Assembly: GCA_041395565.1 (NCBI GenBank) | Contig: JAWLAI010000009.1 | Span: 62,001-126,000, forward strand | DNA from: Pseudomonadota bacterium | GTDB taxonomy: Bacteria; Pseudomonadota; Gammaproteobacteria; UBA9214 | Length of the DNA stretch: 64,000 nucleotides | Reading direction: 5' to 3' | In this document: piece by piece, positions 8,886 to 17,498 of the stretch | Layout of the letters: each line of letters opens with the position of its first letter | How positions within the stretch are numbered: position 1 is the stretch's first letter | Translations under genes and position numbers: made by a program | The notes under the pieces: generated by a model | The model's database searches: none | Seen by the model: only the letters and a program-made list of their open reading frames with translations | What the model was told of the DNA's origin: nothing

Positions 8886-9341
8886 TTGCTGCAACACCCG
8901 CGTGTGCGCCCGCTGTTCCTGCTCCTTGCCATCGGCTGGGCGGCCGTCATTTACTATCTCTCCGACCAGCCGGGGATCGATCTGCCACCCCTGTTTCCGC
9001 ACGTGGACAAGCTCCTGCACCTGATCGCCTACGGTGTCCTCGGCTTCCTCGCCATGGGCGCCTGCAGCCCGGCAGCCTGTCGACAGCACAGCGGGTATTA
9101 CTGGCTTATCGTGGCATTGGCCGGTCTGTACGGAGTACTGGACGAATATCACCAGTCCTTCGTACCCGGCCGCGACACGGACCCGTACGACGCCCTCGCG
9201 GATGTCTGCGGCGGACTGCTCGGCGCCGGCCTGATGTTCCTGCTGCTGCGCAGGTCAGCGGCGAATACAGCGCCGGCAACCGCTAGAGGTACCGCGACCA
9301 ATCCCGGCCGGCGTCGCCGAACACCAGGAAATACGGATTGA
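8886..9341 (+). CDS. VanZ-family membrane protein
   Basis: A small protein of 151 residues starting with TTG two bases after the galE stop. It has about four hydrophobic helices (for example PLFLLLAIGWAAVIYYLSD, LLHLIAYGVLGFLAMGA, YWLIVALAGLYGVLDE, LLGAGLMFLLLRR). The motifs DKLLHLIAYGVLGF and GVLDEYHQSFVPGRDTDPYD are typical of VanZ-like proteins (PF04892), whose function outside teicoplanin resistance is unclear. Its last 59 bp overlap the convergent cysQ gene. Start choice follows the operon spacing and is moderately certain. Confidence 0.85.
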   Translation: MLQHPRVRPLFLLLAIGWAAVIYYLSDQPGIDLPPLFPHVDKLLHLIAYGVLGFLAMGACSPAACRQHSGYYWLIVALAGLYGVLDEYHQSFVPGRDTDPYDALADVCGGLLGAGLMFLLLRRSAANTAPATARGTATNPGRRRRTPGNTD

Positions 9342-10098
9342 GCAGCGAGTCCTTGGTGTTGTAGCGCAGCGGCTGCATACCGGTGTCCGTCACGTGGCCC
9401 CCGGCCTGTTCGACTATGCACTGGGCTGCCGCCGTATCCCACTCCGAGGTCGGACCGAGACGCGGATAGATATCGGCAATGCCCTCTGCGACCAGGCACA
9501 GCTTGAGCGAACTGCCCATGCCGACCAGTTCGTGCGCACCGAGTTTGGCAAGAAAATCGTTGAGTGATTTGCCCCGGTGCGAGCGACTGCCGACCACCAT
9601 CACGGGCCCGCCATCCAGCCGGCGCACGCGAATCGGATCCGGCCTGGCATCCCCGGTCTGCTTGAAGGCGCCGCGTCCACGGCAGGCGCTGTAGCTGACA
9701 CCGGTTACCGGCACGTGCACCACGCCGAGCACGGGCACGCCGTCCTCGATGAGTGCGATGTTGACGGTGAACTCGCCATTGCGGTTGATGAACTCGCGGG
9801 TGCCGTCCAGCGGATCCACCAGCCAGTAACGGCGCCAGCGCGCGCGCTCGTCGTAGGGCAGGCTGGAGGATTCCTCCGAGAGGATGGGAATCCCCGGGGT
9901 AAGCCGGCCGAGCCCGTCCACGATGGTGTGGTGCGAGGCGAGATCCGCGGCGGTCAGCGGGGTCCGGTCGTCCTTCTCCTCCACCGCGTAATCATCGCTG
10001 TTGTAGACCTCGAGTATGCGCTCACCGGCCGTGCGCGCCAGCGCCGTGACCGGCGCCAGCAACGACCCGATGTCACCGTCTGTCTCATCGTTGTTCAC
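9283..10098 (-). CDS. cysQ: 3'(2'),5'-bisphosphate nucleotidase CysQ
   Basis: An inositol-monophosphatase-fold enzyme that removes the 3' phosphate of PAP/PAPS, recycling the by-product of sulfate assimilation. I choose a GTG start at 10098 because AAGGG lies at a suitable distance upstream and because residues before it do not fit the family; this gives 271 residues. Metal-site motifs are visible: PLTAADLASH, ILSEESS, WLVDPLDGTREFINRNGEFTVNIAL and SEWDTAAAQCIVEQAGG. It is divergent from yrfG, with about 125 bp between, and its 3' end overlaps the VanZ gene. Confidence 0.93.
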   Translation of the reverse strand: MNNDETDGDIGSLLAPVTALARTAGERILEVYNSDDYAVEEKDDRTPLTAADLASHHTIVDGLGRLTPGIPILSEESSSLPYDERARWRRYWLVDPLDGTREFINRNGEFTVNIALIEDGVPVLGVVHVPVTGVSYSACRGRGAFKQTGDARPDPIRVRRLDGGPVMVVGSRSHRGKSLNDFLAKLGAHELVGMGSSLKLCLVAEGIADIYPRLGPTSEWDTAAAQCIVEQAGGHVTDTGMQPLRYNTKDSLLNPYFLVFGDAGRDWSRYL

Positions 10099-10223
10099 TG
10101 TATAACCCTTCCGGTTCTGCCCCTGAAATCCCGTTGCCCCGGCAGCTTCCACCGCGCGGGAGGCGGACAGTATACGCGATCTGCTACCATTGACGCTGCC
10201 ATCCACGAGCGGCAGGCATACCC

Positions 10224-10916
10224 ATGATACCCTGGCAGGAAATCGACAGCGTGTTTCTCGACATGGATGGAACGCTGCTCGACCTGCATTTCGACAATCA
10301 CTTCTGGCGCGAGCACGTACCGTTGCGTTATGCCGAACGCAGGCAGATCGATATCGACGCCGCCAAGTCCGAACTGGTGCCGCGTTTCCGGCTCAAGGAA
10401 GGCACGCTGGACTGGTACTGCGTCGAGTACTGGAGTCGCGAGCTCGGTCTGGATATCGTCGCGCTCAAGCGCGAGATCCATCACCTGATCGCGGTGCACG
10501 AGCACGTGCCCGAGTTTCTACGCCGCGTACGCGCCTCTGGCCGGCGCGTGGTCATGCTGACCAATGCCCATGCCAGGAGTCTTGACCTGAAGATGGAGGT
10601 CACCGGACTGGCCGGCGCCTTCGATGCGCTGGTCTGCTCGCACGATCTCGGTTATCCGAAGGAGGACCTGCGTTTCTGGCTCGAACTGGAAGGCGTGGAG
10701 CAGTTCACCCGGGCGGCTACGCTGTTCATCGACGACAGCCTGCCGGTGCTGCGCACGGCCCGCGAGTACGGCATCCGCCACCTGCTGGCAGTAAGCAGGC
10801 CGGACAGTCAGGCACCGGTACGCGCGGTCGATGAATTCATTGCCATCGAGGGCTTCGACCAGATCATGCCGGGCGCACGTTATAGCGCGAGCGACCGGGG
10901 CGGCAACGGGCGTTGA
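10224..10916 (+). CDS. yrfG: GMP/IMP nucleotidase (YrfG-like HAD hydrolase)
   Basis: A HAD-superfamily phosphatase of 230 residues. Motif I is FLDMDGTLLDLHFDNHFW near residue 10, motif II is VVMLTNAH, and motif III/IV is around LGYPKEDLRFW and LFIDDSLPVL. The N-terminus MIPWQEIDSVFLDMDGTLL and the FRLKEGTLDWYCVEYWS segment match E. coli YrfG, which dephosphorylates GMP and IMP. In gammaproteobacteria it commonly sits near cysQ or nudE, as here. Confidence 0.92.
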   Translation: MIPWQEIDSVFLDMDGTLLDLHFDNHFWREHVPLRYAERRQIDIDAAKSELVPRFRLKEGTLDWYCVEYWSRELGLDIVALKREIHHLIAVHEHVPEFLRRVRASGRRVVMLTNAHARSLDLKMEVTGLAGAFDALVCSHDLGYPKEDLRFWLELEGVEQFTRAATLFIDDSLPVLRTAREYGIRHLLAVSRPDSQAPVRAVDEFIAIEGFDQIMPGARYSASDRGGNGR

Positions 10917-10943
10917 GCACGCGCGCGCGCCTGCCCCGCCGCC

Positions 10944-11381
10944 TCAAGCCTGCCGCAGCTGCTGGTCGCGACTCGCCGCGTACTTGTGCCAGGTCTTGAA
11001 GCGTTTTTTCACGTATTTCAGCAATGCCGCGTAATCTTCGAAAAACAGGTCGAAACCCCGCTCGGCCGGCTCGTCGAACTCGCAGTAATCGTTGGTGTAT
11101 TCACGGCAGATCAGCGGCCGGTCGTCGTAGATGCCGCAGCGCCCGTCCGGCAGCAGGTGGGTGCAGCTGTTATTGACCAGCAGGTACCAGCCGTCCTCGT
11201 CCTTGTAGGCCTGGATGTCCCGGTGTGAAAGCTGCCACAGCATATGATCGAAGTCGTGCATGGAGCGCGGCGTGGCCAGCTCCTCGGTGATGTAGGTACA
11301 GCACTTCGAGTTGGTACAGAAACCGCATTTGTTCTCCGTGGTGATCTTCACACCGACCGGAACATTCCTGCCTTGCTTCAT
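10944..11381 (-). CDS. YkgJ-family Fe-S/zinc cysteine-cluster protein
   Basis: A 145-residue protein with two groups of cysteines: CGFCTNSKCC near residues 19-28, and a later set in SCTHLLPDGRCGIYDDRPLICREYT. This is the YkgJ (CxxCxxxCC, PF03692) arrangement, thought to bind a metal or Fe-S cluster; function is not established. A much longer frame is open upstream, but the family alignment begins near MKQGRN, so I use the ATG at 11381. It is convergent with yrfG, with 27 bp between stops, and follows the PilZ-like gene by 82 bp on the same strand. Confidence 0.85.
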   Translation of the reverse strand: MKQGRNVPVGVKITTENKCGFCTNSKCCTYITEELATPRSMHDFDHMLWQLSHRDIQAYKDEDGWYLLVNNSCTHLLPDGRCGIYDDRPLICREYTNDYCEFDEPAERGFDLFFEDYAALLKYVKKRFKTWHKYAASRDQQLRQA

Positions 11382-11463
11382 TTGCTTCGCACCCCGCGAC
11401 TGGCTTGCAGCTCTGCACGGCAGCCTATCATGACCACCGCGATTTGTCGCCTGCGGTCCGTGC

Positions 11464-12984
11464 TCAATGCGCGGCGAATTCGAAGCGGTCGAAAACCGGA
11501 CTGTCGAAGACCCGCCGTCCCGCACGCACGTTGATCGTGCGGCCGCTGACATTGATGATGAGCCGGCTCCCGAATGCATACACGCCCTTGGCGGCCAGCA
11601 GCGTGGCGTGGGTGCGTTCCGATTCGTCGGCCGGCATGAACAGCGCCGGCAGTGCGGCGCTGCCGGGCTGGTCCGCGAGCTTGCAGTACACGGCACCAAC
11701 GCCACCGGCGAGCAGTTGGACCCCGGTCTCCATTTCGCCCTGTGCCGGAACCCGCACCGAGCGGATGATGGCCAGCCGCAATACCTGCTGGCCTTGCTGT
11801 TGTTCCAGCACGCCGAGCAGGTCGCCGACGCAGGCGTCGCCGGCACCGCCATCCTCCCAGGCCAGCTTCATGCCTATGGCGCTGCTATCCAGGACGCGGC
11901 ACTGCGGCTGCCCCGAGCGGCCGCTTCCGGTGCTGGCCGCGCCCTTGCCGGGGCCGCGCAGCAGGTAGGCGTGAATCTGCGCGAGACCGTGCAGCAGACT
12001 GACATAGCGACCATCGGGGTGACGCTGCTGGCGGCGGCGTTCGGTACCGCGATCCTCCGGCAGCAGCCGGCGCAGCACCATGGCCTCCGGGCTTTGCATG
12101 CGCAACCCCGCCGGGGTGCCGGCCAGCTGCTCGCGGATCGCGCGCAGTGCCGGGTTCGCATCGAGCAGATAGGCGTCCTTCAGCACGACTGGAGATTCGA
12201 GCTGGATGCAGGGTTGCGGTAGGCTGTCCCCTTGCAGGTCGAGCAGGAAGATGCCCTCGCCCGCACCATCCCAGCTGTTGCCGGGCAGGATTCTGCAGTC
12301 ATCAGCGTGCCGCAGCAGGACGTCGTACAGCAACCCCGCCTCGCCTTCCTCCAACCGTGCCGGTTCCGCCAGCGCCAGCAGCATGCCGGCGTGGTAGTAA
12401 CCGGCCGTCGTCACGCCGGGGACGCCGGCATCCGGCGCGGTGACGCCGAGGAATCCGAAACTGCGCGCCAGCCGGTAGAGCTGATGCGTCTCTGCGATCT
12501 GCGCCGGCTGCACCTCGCGGTAGAACCGGTAGTTGTCCAGCAGGACGTACACCATCAGCTGCAGGGCGCGGTGCAGGGCGATATCGAGCTGCGGCTGCGG
12601 CTTGTCCCGACTGCTGCCGGCATAAAGATCCGCCACAAGCAGCTTGTAGCCCCCGGCCAGACTCTGCAGGAGGCAGCCGATACCGGCGATGGCCTCGGTA
12701 CGCCGTGTCCGCGACAGCTTCAGCTGTCCCAGCTGCAGTGGATCGAGGCTGTGCATCAACTGTTCCGACGTCGCCCGGTAAGCCTCGAGCAGCTCCAGGC
12801 GCGGTCCGGGCGCGAGTCGCTGGGCATTGAGTCCGTCCAGGCCGCCGCGTACCAGATGCAGGGTCTCGACCACGTCCATGAGTGGCAGATCATCCAGCCA
12901 TGCACGCAATCGTGCGAGATCGGTCTCTACGGTCGGATCCGTGAAGACATGCTGGACCGGCAGGATAAGTTTCAGCGACTCCAT
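11464..12984 (-). CDS. Large protein with a probable PilZ-like C-terminal half
   Basis: A 506-residue soluble protein, not confidently recognised. The N-terminal 300 residues are helical and Leu/Ala-rich, without a signal peptide. Around residue 320 is ERRRQQRHPDGRYVSLLHGL, and about 50 residues later CRVLDSSAIGMKLAW. An RRxxR-like basic motif followed by a D-x-S-x-x-G strand is the core of c-di-GMP-binding PilZ domains, so cyclic-di-GMP binding is a reasonable inference but the spacing is looser than in classic PilZ. It lies 26 bp after gspN on the same strand and is probably the last gene of the type II secretion operon or co-transcribed with it. Confidence 0.55.
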   Translation of the reverse strand: MESLKLILPVQHVFTDPTVETDLARLRAWLDDLPLMDVVETLHLVRGGLDGLNAQRLAPGPRLELLEAYRATSEQLMHSLDPLQLGQLKLSRTRRTEAIAGIGCLLQSLAGGYKLLVADLYAGSSRDKPQPQLDIALHRALQLMVYVLLDNYRFYREVQPAQIAETHQLYRLARSFGFLGVTAPDAGVPGVTTAGYYHAGMLLALAEPARLEEGEAGLLYDVLLRHADDCRILPGNSWDGAGEGIFLLDLQGDSLPQPCIQLESPVVLKDAYLLDANPALRAIREQLAGTPAGLRMQSPEAMVLRRLLPEDRGTERRRQQRHPDGRYVSLLHGLAQIHAYLLRGPGKGAASTGSGRSGQPQCRVLDSSAIGMKLAWEDGGAGDACVGDLLGVLEQQQGQQVLRLAIIRSVRVPAQGEMETGVQLLAGGVGAVYCKLADQPGSAALPALFMPADESERTHATLLAAKGVYAFGSRLIINVSGRTINVRAGRRVFDSPVFDRFEFAAH

Positions 12985-13010
12985 GGTGCAGCAGTTGCCA
13001 GCCGTCCGGC

Positions 13011-13757
13011 TCAGATGCGACCGGTCGAATTGATCAGGAACTTGCCATCGGGTTGCCGTCGCAACATGGCCTCGAGCAACCCCGTCGTGGCGGGTGCAAC
13101 CTCCGGCCCCGGCTGCAGCAGCAGACGGATGGTGTAACGGCCGTCGGGGCCGAGCGTGATGTCGCCGGCCACGCCCAGCGCCCCGCCCTGCGTGACACGC
13201 GCCACCAGGTCCTGCTCCCGGTTCTCGATGGCGCAGCTGATGTCGCCCAGCGGCAGCTGTACGGGAGAGCGCAGCTCAGCCGCCGCCCATTCCAACACAC
13301 CCGTGACATCCCGGGCCTGGCCGCGCTCGAGCGTGAAGCGATCCAGCTGCAATCTCAGCTGTCCGCTACTGGAAATCGCGACCGGCGTGAAGGTGTTGAT
13401 CAGGCGATCCGCTTGCAGCTGTAGATCGAACGCGTGCCCGACCAGGACCCCGTTCAGGCCCAGGCCGACCCGGCCCGCGCCGCGGTAATCGGGGTTGCGC
13501 AGATCCAATAGGTATTCGAGCCTGCCGCGCAGCAGGCCTGTGGGGCTGAAGCGCCAGCCCACCGGCCCGAGCTCTTCGCCCTGATAAGCCAGGGACCCGG
13601 CTTCGCCGGCGAACACCGAACCGGAGACCGCTCCGATCTGCAGGCCGTCGATCTGGCGCGTCACGGCGCCGGTGAGCCGCTCGACCGGCAGGGTCAGCAA
13701 CAGTACCGGGATATACACCGCGATCCCGAGCGCGATGAAGCGCCAGGCGCGCTTCAC
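13011..13757 (-). CDS. gspN: Type II secretion system protein N
   Basis: An inner-membrane-anchored periplasmic protein of 248 residues. It has one N-terminal transmembrane helix (FIALGIAVYIPVLLLTLPVE, about 6-25) and the GspN-type repeated beta segments LQIGAVSGSVFAGEAGSLAY and WRFSPTGLLRGRLEY. GspN is an accessory component found in some type II systems. It overlaps gspM by 4 bp (ATGA), so translation is probably coupled. Confidence 0.88.
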   Translation of the reverse strand: MKRAWRFIALGIAVYIPVLLLTLPVERLTGAVTRQIDGLQIGAVSGSVFAGEAGSLAYQGEELGPVGWRFSPTGLLRGRLEYLLDLRNPDYRGAGRVGLGLNGVLVGHAFDLQLQADRLINTFTPVAISSSGQLRLQLDRFTLERGQARDVTGVLEWAAAELRSPVQLPLGDISCAIENREQDLVARVTQGGALGVAGDITLGPDGRYTIRLLLQPGPEVAPATTGLLEAMLRRQPDGKFLINSTGRI

Positions 13758-14245
13758 AGCGCCGGCGCCTGCAGCGTCAGCCGTACGTTGACCCGGCCGG
13801 CCGCATCGGCGACCCGCTCGATACTGGCCGTGTCGGCGGAGATGCCGTAGCGCTCTGCCAGACTCCCCAGCCAGCGGACGACCTGGTCGAAGGCTGCGCC
13901 CTCCAGCCAGACCCGGACGCTGTCCGCACCTTCCGGCTCGACCCGCTTCAGCGCGCCGGATAGCCCGCCGGCGCGGGCGGTGCTGTCCGCCAGCGATAGC
14001 AGGGATTGACCGCCCAGCCCCCCGCCACGCACCCCGCTGCGCTTGAGCTGCGCGAGCAGCTGGGCGCTCTCCTGCATCCAGACGGCGGTGGCGCGCTGGT
14101 CGGTTACGGTATCGCGCAGGTCGACATAGCCGCCACGCAGGGGCGCCCAGATCAACAGGTAGGCCAGCAGCAATACGAGGAACGCGGCAACGGCCAGCAC
14201 CATCATGCGCTCGCGCGGCGCCAGGTTATCCAGCCACTCTTTCAT
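13754..14245 (-). CDS. gspM: Type II secretion system protein M
   Basis: A 163-residue bitopic inner-membrane protein: short cytoplasmic head (MKEWLDNLAPRERMMV), one helix (LAVAAFLVLLLAYLLIWAPL, about 17-36) and a periplasmic ferredoxin-like domain. The Arg/Glu-rich start and GGQSLLSLADSTARAGGLS segment are family-typical. It partners GspL in the assembly platform and overlaps gspL and gspN by 4 bp each. Confidence 0.9.
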   Translation of the reverse strand: MKEWLDNLAPRERMMVLAVAAFLVLLLAYLLIWAPLRGGYVDLRDTVTDQRATAVWMQESAQLLAQLKRSGVRGGGLGGQSLLSLADSTARAGGLSGALKRVEPEGADSVRVWLEGAAFDQVVRWLGSLAERYGISADTASIERVADAAGRVNVRLTLQAPAL

Positions 14246-15453
14246 GTGCCCGCCTTCTGTATGCGCAGCCGGCTCTGCACGCGCTGGTCATCACCGGTGG
14301 TCGCCGACTGGATTTCCACCGCCAGCCCGCCGCTGCCGGCCAGGGCCTGCTTGAGCTGGTCGAGCGCCTGCAGGTTCGGCATCTTCACGTCCAGGTCAAG
14401 CCGCCCGGAACGGAAACTGATACCCCCGAGTTCCAGACCCTGGACGCTCTTCATGACCGAGCCGGTCTTGCCGAGCAGCACCAGGAAATCCGCGCCGCTG
14501 TCGGTACCGTGCTGCAGCCGGTCGAGTTGCTGCTGCATCTGGAGCCGTGGGTTGACCACCCGTTTGGTCCCCGGCACGGCGGCAAGGAAGGTTTGCTCGA
14601 TGCGGGACTGGAGCTGCTCGCTCTCGCGACTGAGCCGGAAGTAATCGACGCCCATGGCGATCAGGCTGACCAGGATGCCGGCGAGCAGCAGGGCCGCGGT
14701 GGCACGCCACGGTTTCCACACCCGGGACCAGTCCCCACTGCGGATATAGTCGCCCTGCAGCAGGTTGATCGGCCGCCCCTCCAGGCCCTGCGCGAAAACG
14801 ACCAGCGGATCGTCATCGTAAAAGGTCTCGCTGACCTCACCGGCGTAGTCATCGACCACCGGTGGCTGGACATCCGGACGCACGATCATGCGCACGGGGG
14901 CGGGCACTTCGCCCTGCTGCAGCGACAGCATCATGTCCAGATTGTCGCCGTCGACTGCGTAGCCGCTGTCCCGGCCGGTCCGTACCAGTACCAGATGATC
15001 GACCACGAGCGCCGTCATCGCCTCCTCGACCAGCGGCAGGGCAAGCATCTCGGGAATCACCTGCTGGACGTCCAGGGTGGTGGTATCCAGCGCGGCCGTC
15101 AGCTGGCCCATGTAATCGCGCTCGATGACCGCGACCGGCCATGCGCCATCCGCGTTCGCATCCCCGAGCGCGAAATGCAGCTGCTCCACCTCCTCGGAGA
15201 GCTGTTCCTCCAGCGCATAGGGCACGGCACGCAGCAGCTTCTGGCGGTTCCGGCCGGGGATGCGCACGCTGGTGAGCAGACACCTGTCACCCGGGGCAAG
15301 CACGACAACGCGCACGCCCTCGGCGTCCTGTGCAGCCTGCGCGAGTGGTCCGGCGTGCACGTCGCTGCGAGGCATGCCGGCGGGATCCAGGCGCAGCCAG
15401 CGCCAACTGTCGCCGGTGATGGAATCCGCTTTCAGCAGCAATGTGTCACGCAT
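14242..15453 (-). CDS. gspL: Type II secretion system protein L
   Basis: A 403-residue assembly-platform protein with an actin-like cytoplasmic domain (about 1-245; LLTSVRIPGRNRQKLLRAVP and PYALEEQLSEEVEQLHFALG are family marks). A transmembrane helix lies near 255-273 (AALLLAGILVSLIAMGVDYF) and a periplasmic ferredoxin-like domain follows. GspL recruits the GspE ATPase to the membrane; gspE itself is not in the window. The gene is 82 bp after gspK and overlaps gspM. Confidence 0.92.
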   Translation of the reverse strand: MRDTLLLKADSITGDSWRWLRLDPAGMPRSDVHAGPLAQAAQDAEGVRVVVLAPGDRCLLTSVRIPGRNRQKLLRAVPYALEEQLSEEVEQLHFALGDANADGAWPVAVIERDYMGQLTAALDTTTLDVQQVIPEMLALPLVEEAMTALVVDHLVLVRTGRDSGYAVDGDNLDMMLSLQQGEVPAPVRMIVRPDVQPPVVDDYAGEVSETFYDDDPLVVFAQGLEGRPINLLQGDYIRSGDWSRVWKPWRATAALLLAGILVSLIAMGVDYFRLSRESEQLQSRIEQTFLAAVPGTKRVVNPRLQMQQQLDRLQHGTDSGADFLVLLGKTGSVMKSVQGLELGGISFRSGRLDLDVKMPNLQALDQLKQALAGSGGLAVEIQSATTGDDQRVQSRLRIQKAGT

Positions 15454-15535
15454 GCAGGTCCCTTCTCTTGCCTGAGGCGGCTATCCTAGCAGAATCGCCC
15501 GGAAAAATACGGAATTCCATTGCAGATACATCGTC

Positions 15536-16498
15536 TTAACCGGACGGTTGGACGATGTCCGTCACCCGGGTGCGGGCATGGACCTGCAGGAGCTTCGCAT
15601 CCCGTTCCAGCACGCTCTCCAGCTGCGCCGTGCCGATGCCGACCTTGACGTCCGTCACCACCAGAAACCAGTGGCTGGCGACGTCCACATCCATCACGAC
15701 AGTCACCCCATGCAGCGAGGGGTGGTCCAGGAAACCGCTGCGATTGTCGAACGGCGTCTTCTCCCGGTCCGCCAGCAAGGCCTCCACCCCGGTCACGGTC
15801 ATTTTCGGGTCCAGCGCGAGCAATACCTCGGCCGTGGCGGTGTTTACATTAATCGGCGTCGGATCGGGCAAGGCGGTGACGTGCGGGGCCAGCACCCGCA
15901 TCACCTCGTCGGTGAAGCCCTGCACCAACCGCAGCTCGCTGATCGAGGCCATCCGGCGGTTCGCGGCCCGGTACGGCGGATCCTGCAGCAGATAGGCATC
16001 GTCCTCGGCGCCGCCGGGAAAGGTGGCATTGATATCGGTATCGACCCAGTCCAGCAGCGCCGCGGCGAGCTCCGGATCCAGCTCCAGCACGCCCAGCAGA
16101 CGCCGGAAGTAATCGACATTGACCGGACTGGCATTGCCGTTGTTGTCGACCAGGTTGTTCACGTTGAACCGGCCCTGCAGATCGCTGACGTGGCCGCTGA
16201 CGAAGCCGCCCTCGACGGGGATCGGCGGCAGGGCGGTGGCCCAGTCCTCGTCCAGCGAGTCATGCGCGCTGCCATCCACGTCCCGGCGCAGGATGACCTC
16301 CGCCCAGCTCTCCGCCGCCAGCGCATAGAAATAGGCCTGTTCCCCGTGCACCAGGTTACCGGTACGACGGACATCGACGTGCAGACGCGTCGCCATGGCG
16401 ACCGCGGCCACGGTCGCCAGCGCCACCACCAGCAGGGCGGTGACCAGGGCCACGCCCTGCTGCCGCGTAATCCTGATGTGGCGGCAGGTAGTTTTCAT
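15536..16498 (-). CDS. gspK: Type II secretion system minor pseudopilin K
   Basis: A 320-residue minor pseudopilin. The prepilin leader ends with the GVALVTALLVVALATVAAVAMA hydrophobic stretch near residues 15-36, with Gly just before the processing site and Val-Ala after, as usual for GspK, which lacks the +5 Glu. The long helical insert domain typical of GspK follows, including LLDWVDTDINATFPGGAEDD and NVNTATAEVLLALDP (helix-hairpin-helix-like). It caps the pseudopilus tip with GspI and GspJ. Start overlaps the gspJ stop by 4 bp. Confidence 0.94.
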   Translation of the reverse strand: MKTTCRHIRITRQQGVALVTALLVVALATVAAVAMATRLHVDVRRTGNLVHGEQAYFYALAAESWAEVILRRDVDGSAHDSLDEDWATALPPIPVEGGFVSGHVSDLQGRFNVNNLVDNNGNASPVNVDYFRRLLGVLELDPELAAALLDWVDTDINATFPGGAEDDAYLLQDPPYRAANRRMASISELRLVQGFTDEVMRVLAPHVTALPDPTPINVNTATAEVLLALDPKMTVTGVEALLADREKTPFDNRSGFLDHPSLHGVTVVMDVDVASHWFLVVTDVKVGIGTAQLESVLERDAKLLQVHARTRVTDIVQPSG

Positions 16499-17109
16499 TC
16501 GGGTAACCGGAACAGCCAGACCAGCTTACCGAAGCGCTTGTGCTCCAGGGTGACCTCGATGGCCCGGGGCAGAACCGCGGCAGCAACCCCGGGTAGCGTG
16601 AGGGCGGAGGCTCCGGCCCAGCTGGTCTTCCAGCCATCGTTGTCCAGATAACGTATGTCGAGCTGCGTGATCTCGTCCGTCAGCGGCTGCCGCACCGGCT
16701 GACTGTCCTGGGCCCGATCGAGCACAGCCCAGGTGTAGCGCACCAGCTGGTCGTCCTCGAAGGCGTAACTGACCCGCTGCAGCGTGCTGCGCGCCAGCGC
16801 CAGCGGATTGCGCCAGCCACCGCGGGTCAGTTGCATGGTTTCGCTGCCCACGAGCGGCGGCAGCTCGGTGCCGTATTCATCCCGTACCGGGCGCGCCACG
16901 ATCTGCTCCAGGTCGCGCTCCATCAGCAGGTAGACCTTCTGCAGCCGGCCCAGCTGGTCCGCGGCCTCGGCCGTGGCCGCGCGCTGTGACAGCACGCTGT
17001 TCAAGCCGCCATAGGCCATCACGGCCAGCAGGCTGAATATGGCCAGGGCGACCAGCAGTTCGAGCAGGGTGAACCCGCGGCCGGCGGTGATCGGGGATAC
17101 GCGCCTCAT
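16495..17109 (-). CDS. gspJ: Type II secretion system minor pseudopilin J
   Basis: A 204-residue minor pseudopilin with the leader MRRVSPITAGRG / FTLLELLVALAIF: Gly-1, Phe+1 and Glu+5 are in place for prepilin peptidase. I choose the ATG at 17109, which overlaps the gspI stop (ATGA); an open frame extends further upstream but only within gspI. ARSTLQRVSYAFEDDQLVRY and the C-terminal EVTLEHKRFGKLVWLFRLPE are typical of GspJ. Confidence 0.94.
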   Translation of the reverse strand: MRRVSPITAGRGFTLLELLVALAIFSLLAVMAYGGLNSVLSQRAATAEAADQLGRLQKVYLLMERDLEQIVARPVRDEYGTELPPLVGSETMQLTRGGWRNPLALARSTLQRVSYAFEDDQLVRYTWAVLDRAQDSQPVRQPLTDEITQLDIRYLDNDGWKTSWAGASALTLPGVAAAVLPRAIEVTLEHKRFGKLVWLFRLPE

Positions 17110-17498
17110 GTTCCGGGCGTGATCAGTACCGGCTGCAGCAGAAATCCGCTCAGGGTGGTCAGCGGTTCCTTGGCCTCCTCCGCTGCAGGAAAGATCTCGA
17201 CGTCCAGGCGCCGCAGTTCCGACTCCTCCGTCTGCGAAATCCGCGCCGTCCAGCGCCATTCCTGCCCCCCCATATCCGTGGTGCCCTTGCGCTCGCCGAC
17301 CGACGGCCACTCGTTGCGCAACTGGAATTCCCCGAGCACATTGCGCGCCACCCAGGCAGCAATGGTCCGGTCGCGCAGGTGTGACTGGTTGGCGGTGTAA
17401 TCGCTCGCAGCCTTGATCACGGCACCCATGGCCAGTGCGAGCACGGCGAGCGCCACCAGGATCTCGAGCAGCGTGAAACCGTGCTGGCGGCAGCGCAT
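17106..17498 (-). CDS. gspI: Type II secretion system minor pseudopilin I
   Basis: A 130-residue minor pseudopilin with leader MRCRQHG / FTLLEILVALAVLALAM (Gly-1, Phe+1, Glu+5). The conserved AWVARNVLGEFQLRNEWP segment identifies GspI. A GTG one codon upstream (17501) is an alternative start. The ATG overlaps the gspH stop in TGATG, implying translational coupling. Confidence 0.93.
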   Translation of the reverse strand: MRCRQHGFTLLEILVALAVLALAMGAVIKAASDYTANQSHLRDRTIAAWVARNVLGEFQLRNEWPSVGERKGTTDMGGQEWRWTARISQTEESELRRLDVEIFPAAEEAKEPLTTLSGFLLQPVLITPGT

